64,000 nt of DNA from Leptospira congkakensis (GTDB taxonomy: Bacteria; Spirochaetota; Leptospiria; Leptospirales; Leptospiraceae). Where the stretch lies: the NCBI RefSeq assembly GCF_004770265.1, contig NZ_RQGQ01000016.1, positions 310,001-374,000 of the forward strand, written 5' to 3'. Shown here one piece after another: positions 61,245 through 64,000 of the stretch. Position 1 is the stretch's first letter, and each line of letters begins with the position of its first letter. The translations under genes were made by a program, and so were the position numbers. Under the pieces are notes generated by a model, which was given only the letters and a program-made list of their open reading frames with translations, did not search any database and was not told the DNA's origin.

Positions 61245-62292
61245 GTCTAAATATCGGTTTTTTTTATCATTTTTATTAGTTTTTTCCCTTAGTTTTACGA
61301 ATGTTTTTGCTAACGATTCGGAAGGGCACGGCTCTGAAGAGGGCTTCGATTTCAGTGAAGTGATGGCGCACCACTTAGGTGATGCTCCCATTTTCCCTCT
61401 GAACTTTGGTGGCACAATTGTTACCGAAGGGCAACCTGGGTTTGACGCCGAGAACCACGATGTTTTTGTAAACCATGACGGGGTGAAGTATCACTATGTA
61501 GGTGGACTCGATCTTCACATTACCAAACGAGTGACCATGATGTGGATTGCTTGTTTTTTTATGTTCCTTGTTTTTATTCCCGCAGCCAATTTGATTTCAA
61601 GAGATCCTAAAAAAGTTCATAACAAATTTACTTCTGGCGTAGAGGCTTTCGTAAGTTATCTAAAAGAAAATGTTGTGGATGCATCTCTTGATCACCACGG
61701 ACATTCTTATTACCACTATATCTTCTCTCTGTTTTTCTTTATCCTTTTCTGTAACTTGTTTGGCCTCATCCCATCTGTGGGGGAACTAACTGTTGCCGCT
61801 TCTGATGCTCTTGTGGCAGTCGGGGCAGTGGATCACACACCACATTCTCTCCATACATTCGGAGAAATTTGGTCAGGAATCACACCTACAGGGGACATCA
61901 GTGTCACTCTGTCTCTTGCATCTATTACACTACTTACCATCTACGGCACTGCATTCTCTTACCAAGGAATTTCCTTCGTAGCGCATGCGGTTCCTAAGGG
62001 AGTTCCACTCCCACTCTGGCCACTGATGTGGGCCTTAGAGTTTATCGTCACACACATTGCACGTTCTTTTGCGTTAACCATGAGGTTACTTGCCAACATG
62101 ACTGCGGGACACGTAATGATCCTTGCGTTACTTGGGTTTATTTTTATGAGCGAAAGTTGGCTCATCGCACCTGTATCTGTTCTCAGTTCGGTGCTCATTT
62201 ACTTTTTAGAACTACTTGTAGCCTTTTTACAAGCGTTCATTTTCTCTCTGCTCACAACCGTGTTCATCGGAACTGTGATGCATAGACATTAA
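61234..62292 (+). CDS. atpB: ATP synthase F0 subunit a
   Basis: This 352-residue membrane subunit starts at GTG within the end of the previous gene. A signal-like N-terminus (FFLSFLLVFSLSFTNVFA) and a His/Glu-rich periplasmic stretch precede the core, making it longer than in E. coli. The proton-channel helices contain the essential Arg in FALTMRLLANMTAGHV and LAFLQAFIFSLLTTVF. It forms the proton half-channels with the c-ring. Confidence 0.92.
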   Translation: MENKSKYRFFLSFLLVFSLSFTNVFANDSEGHGSEEGFDFSEVMAHHLGDAPIFPLNFGGTIVTEGQPGFDAENHDVFVNHDGVKYHYVGGLDLHITKRVTMMWIACFFMFLVFIPAANLISRDPKKVHNKFTSGVEAFVSYLKENVVDASLDHHGHSYYHYIFSLFFFILFCNLFGLIPSVGELTVAASDALVAVGAVDHTPHSLHTFGEIWSGITPTGDISVTLSLASITLLTIYGTAFSYQGISFVAHAVPKGVPLPLWPLMWALEFIVTHIARSFALTMRLLANMTAGHVMILALLGFIFMSESWLIAPVSVLSSVLIYFLELLVAFLQAFIFSLLTTVFIGTVMHRH

Positions 62293-62340
62293 CATTGGTT
62301 TTATTTATATTATAAAACACACAGGAGTGAAACGAAAACA

Positions 62341-62625
62341 ATGGAATTCGGTTTAGGATACATCGCAGTAGGACTCGCAGCAGGACTTGCATTACTTGGA
62401 GCAGGAATCGGTATTGGTAGAATTGGTGGATCAGTGGCAGAAAGCATTAGCCGCCAACCAGAAGCAGCGGGAAAGATCCAACTCGTTCTTTACGTAGCAG
62501 CAGGTATGATTGAAGGTGCAGCACTTTTCGCAGTGGTAATCGCTCTTCTTATCGCGCTCAAACTCAATGGCTCAATTGACAAAACAATTGGTGCTGGTGC
62601 CACAAAAGTAGAACAAGGACAATAG
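62341..62625 (+). CDS. atpE: ATP synthase F0 subunit c
   Basis: This 94-residue hairpin protein has a Gly-rich helix 1 (GAGIGIGRIGGS), the polar loop SRQPEAAGKI (Arg38-Gln39-Pro40) and helix 2 with the ion-binding Glu58 in AAGMIEGAALFAVV. The Glu environment (no clear extra Gln/Ser ligands) suggests protons rather than sodium. It forms the rotating ring. AGGAG lies 12 nt before the ATG. Confidence 0.95.
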   Translation: MEFGLGYIAVGLAAGLALLGAGIGIGRIGGSVAESISRQPEAAGKIQLVLYVAAGMIEGAALFAVVIALLIALKLNGSIDKTIGAGATKVEQGQ

Positions 62626-62627
62626 TC

Positions 62628-63152
62628 TTGGTTATCCTCGCGGCTTCCGGCTTCAATTTGCTGAAAGTCAATCCGGGTCTGGTCATCTGGACCCTGGTCA
62701 CTTTCTCGGTTGTTGTCTTCGTTCTTAAAAAATTTGCATGGGACAAGATCCTTCATGCTCTCGAAGAACGTGCTTCCGGCATCCAAGGCGATATCAACAA
62801 AGCAGAAACCCTTCGTGTAGAAGCAGAAAAGTCTTTAAAAGAATACAAAGACCAACTCTTCAAAGCGACGGAAGAAGCTCATAAAATTGTAGATGAAGCT
62901 AAAAAAGATGCAGTTGCTCTCCGCACAAGATTGACGGAAGAAGCACACAATGAAGTGAAAGGCATTAAAGATAACGCAATTCGCGAAATTGATTTAGCGA
63001 AGAGCAGAGCTTTGTCTGAAATGCAAAACCAAATTGTGGAAATGTCCGTTCTCATCGCGAGTGAGATCTTGGAGAAACAATTGAAGAAGGAAGACTATGC
63101 TTCCTTTGTCGAAAAAGAGATCGCAAAACTCGATAAACTTAAAATAAAATGA
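62628..63152 (+). CDS. atpF: ATP synthase F0 subunit b
   Basis: This 174-residue stator subunit starts at TTG two bases after atpE. One N-terminal membrane helix (PGLVIWTLVTFSVVVFVL) is followed by KFAWDKILHALEERASGIQ and a long charged helix (QGDINKAETLRVEAEKSLKE...) that dimerises as a coiled coil. It connects the a subunit to F1. Confidence 0.94.
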   Translation: MVILAASGFNLLKVNPGLVIWTLVTFSVVVFVLKKFAWDKILHALEERASGIQGDINKAETLRVEAEKSLKEYKDQLFKATEEAHKIVDEAKKDAVALRTRLTEEAHNEVKGIKDNAIREIDLAKSRALSEMQNQIVEMSVLIASEILEKQLKKEDYASFVEKEIAKLDKLKIK

Positions 63153-63712
63153 GTCTGAACCAAATTTCAAAGGTTTACGCAACGGCACTTTTGGAGTTAG
63201 CTCAGGAAGCTAACTCGCTTGAGTCAACAGAAGAGGAACTTTCATCTTTAGTGGATGTTTTCTTTTCTGATGAGTCAATCCGCCATTATTTCCTTTCTCC
63301 ATTAGTTGATCCTTCTGAGAAAGAACGAACTGCAGAAAAGTCAGTTCAGGGGAAGGCATCGGATATCGTTGCCAACTTCATTACACTTGTGGTTCGTAAG
63401 AATCGATTTCTATTCCTCAAGGATATTTTGGAAGATTATAGAACAGGAGTGGACCGACTTAAAAATCGTAGTTCTCTTCGCATTGTTTCCAAAGATTCTC
63501 TTGGCAAAGAAGCCGTAGATCGAATCACCAAGTCTATCTCTTCCAAGTTCGAACGCGAAGTTCGTGTCACAGAACAAACGGATCCAGCCCTAATTGGTGG
63601 ATTCAAACTCTTTATAGACGACTTTTTAATCGATGCCTCGATCCGTGCAAAACTTGCCGGAACCCGCGAGGCTCTCCTCCAAAAGAAAATCCCAGTCGGA
63701 GCATTTGAATGA
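63149..63712 (+). CDS. atpH: ATP synthase F1 subunit delta
   Basis: This 187-residue stator protein has an N-terminal helical bundle ([16 protein letters not shown]) and the C-terminal delta signature [20 protein letters not shown] followed by [10 protein letters not shown]. It caps F1 and binds subunit b. It overlaps atpF by 4 bp and atpA by 4 bp (ATGA in both cases). Confidence 0.95.
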   Translation: MSLNQISKVYATALLELAQEANSLESTEEELSSLVDVFFSDESIRHYFLSPLVDPSEKERTAEKSVQGKASDIVANFITLVVRKNRFLFLKDILEDYRTGVDRLKNRSSLRIVSKDSLGKEAVDRITKSISSKFEREVRVTEQTDPALIGGFKLFIDDFLIDASIRAKLAGTREALLQKKIPVGAFE

Positions 63713-64000
63713 AAATTAAAACAGACGAAGTAACGTCGGTACTAAAACAAGAAATTAAAAACTTCAAAAAAGACCTTCAAGTTGAAGAAGTTGGAACAGT
63801 TCTCGAAGTAGGGGACGGGATTGCGAGAGTTTACGGACTCACTAACGTAATGTCAGGAGAGCTTGTTGAATTCCAAAACGGGGTTCGAGGACAAGCATTC
63901 AACTTAGAAGAAAACTCCGTAGGGGTTGTAATCTTCGGTGATTATATTAAAATTGAAGAAGGTTTTTCCGTTAAACGTGTGGGAAAAATCTTCGAAGTTC
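63709..64000 (+). CDS. atpA: ATP synthase F1 subunit alpha (partial, cut by window end)
   Basis: The first 97 codons are present, reading [20 protein letters not shown] and on to [40 protein letters not shown] and [17 protein letters not shown]. This is the conserved N-terminal beta barrel of alpha. Nucleotide-binding motifs lie beyond the window. The ATG overlaps the atpH stop. Confidence 0.96.
   Translation, partial: MKIKTDEVTSVLKQEIKNFKKDLQVEEVGTVLEVGDGIARVYGLTNVMSGELVEFQNGVRGQAFNLEENSVGVVIFGDYIKIEEGFSVKRVGKIFEV

Overview
The window looks like chromosomal DNA of a Leptospira species, most likely from the saprophytic side of the genus. The supporting signs are an AT-rich genome, a flgB-flgC-fliE operon, many lipoproteins with loose spirochaetal lipoboxes, a DUF1554 lipoprotein, and many single-copy housekeeping genes in short strand-switching operons. 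The genus is inferred from gene content and protein style; no database search was possible. I saw no rRNA, tRNA or CRISPR array.

Layout. 1-4.8 kb: an FGGY kinase (cut by the window start), an APH-like kinase, glpD, a metallo-beta-lactamase-fold hydrolase and a lipoprotein. 4.9-6.3 kb: flagellar rod genes on the minus strand. 6.5-10.7 kb: minus-strand beta-propeller lipoprotein, SDR, sterol-desaturase-like enzyme and AraC regulator. 10.8-14.3 kb: a four-gene Mla-type lipid transport operon. 14.3-29.5 kb: mixed metabolism and signalling (second desaturase, glyoxalase, flavoprotein, pyruvate kinase, HDAC-like deacetylase, REC-SpoIIE phosphatase, a DUF4105 protein with a membrane partner, GH36 alpha-galactosidase, an RNase D-like exonuclease, RadA). 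29.8-31.9 kb: a secreted lipase followed by a probable lipase foldase. 31.9-41.8 kb: DUF4015-like lipoprotein, second HDAC, esterase, DUF1554 lipoprotein in a repeat-rich setting, GapN-like dehydrogenase, MaoC-like protein and a second metallo-hydrolase.

42-50.4 kb is a clearly different accessory region: very AT-rich, with many tiny unrecognised genes on both strands, an XRE regulator divergent from an acyltransferase, and a complete IS1595-type transposase. A 6.8-kb core (42831-49649) is bounded by a 25-bp inverted repeat with one mismatch. Five minus-strand start codons in the core share the box ACTAAT exactly 5 nt before ATG. Short direct repeats and a truncated gene start sit inside it. 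This is the best candidate for an undescribed mobile or cassette-like element.

50.4-64 kb returns to core genome: DUF2079 membrane protein, aldolase-like protein, lepB-atpZ, acetolactate synthase, glnK-amtB, glutathione peroxidase-ohrR, a lipoprotein, and the ATP synthase operon (atpI-like, atpB, E, F, H and the start of atpA). In front of the acetolactate synthase is an unannotated 44-codon leader peptide with a Val/Leu run and two mutually exclusive hairpins, the second ending beside the ribosome binding site. This is a textbook attenuator layout and the strongest regulatory finding in the window.
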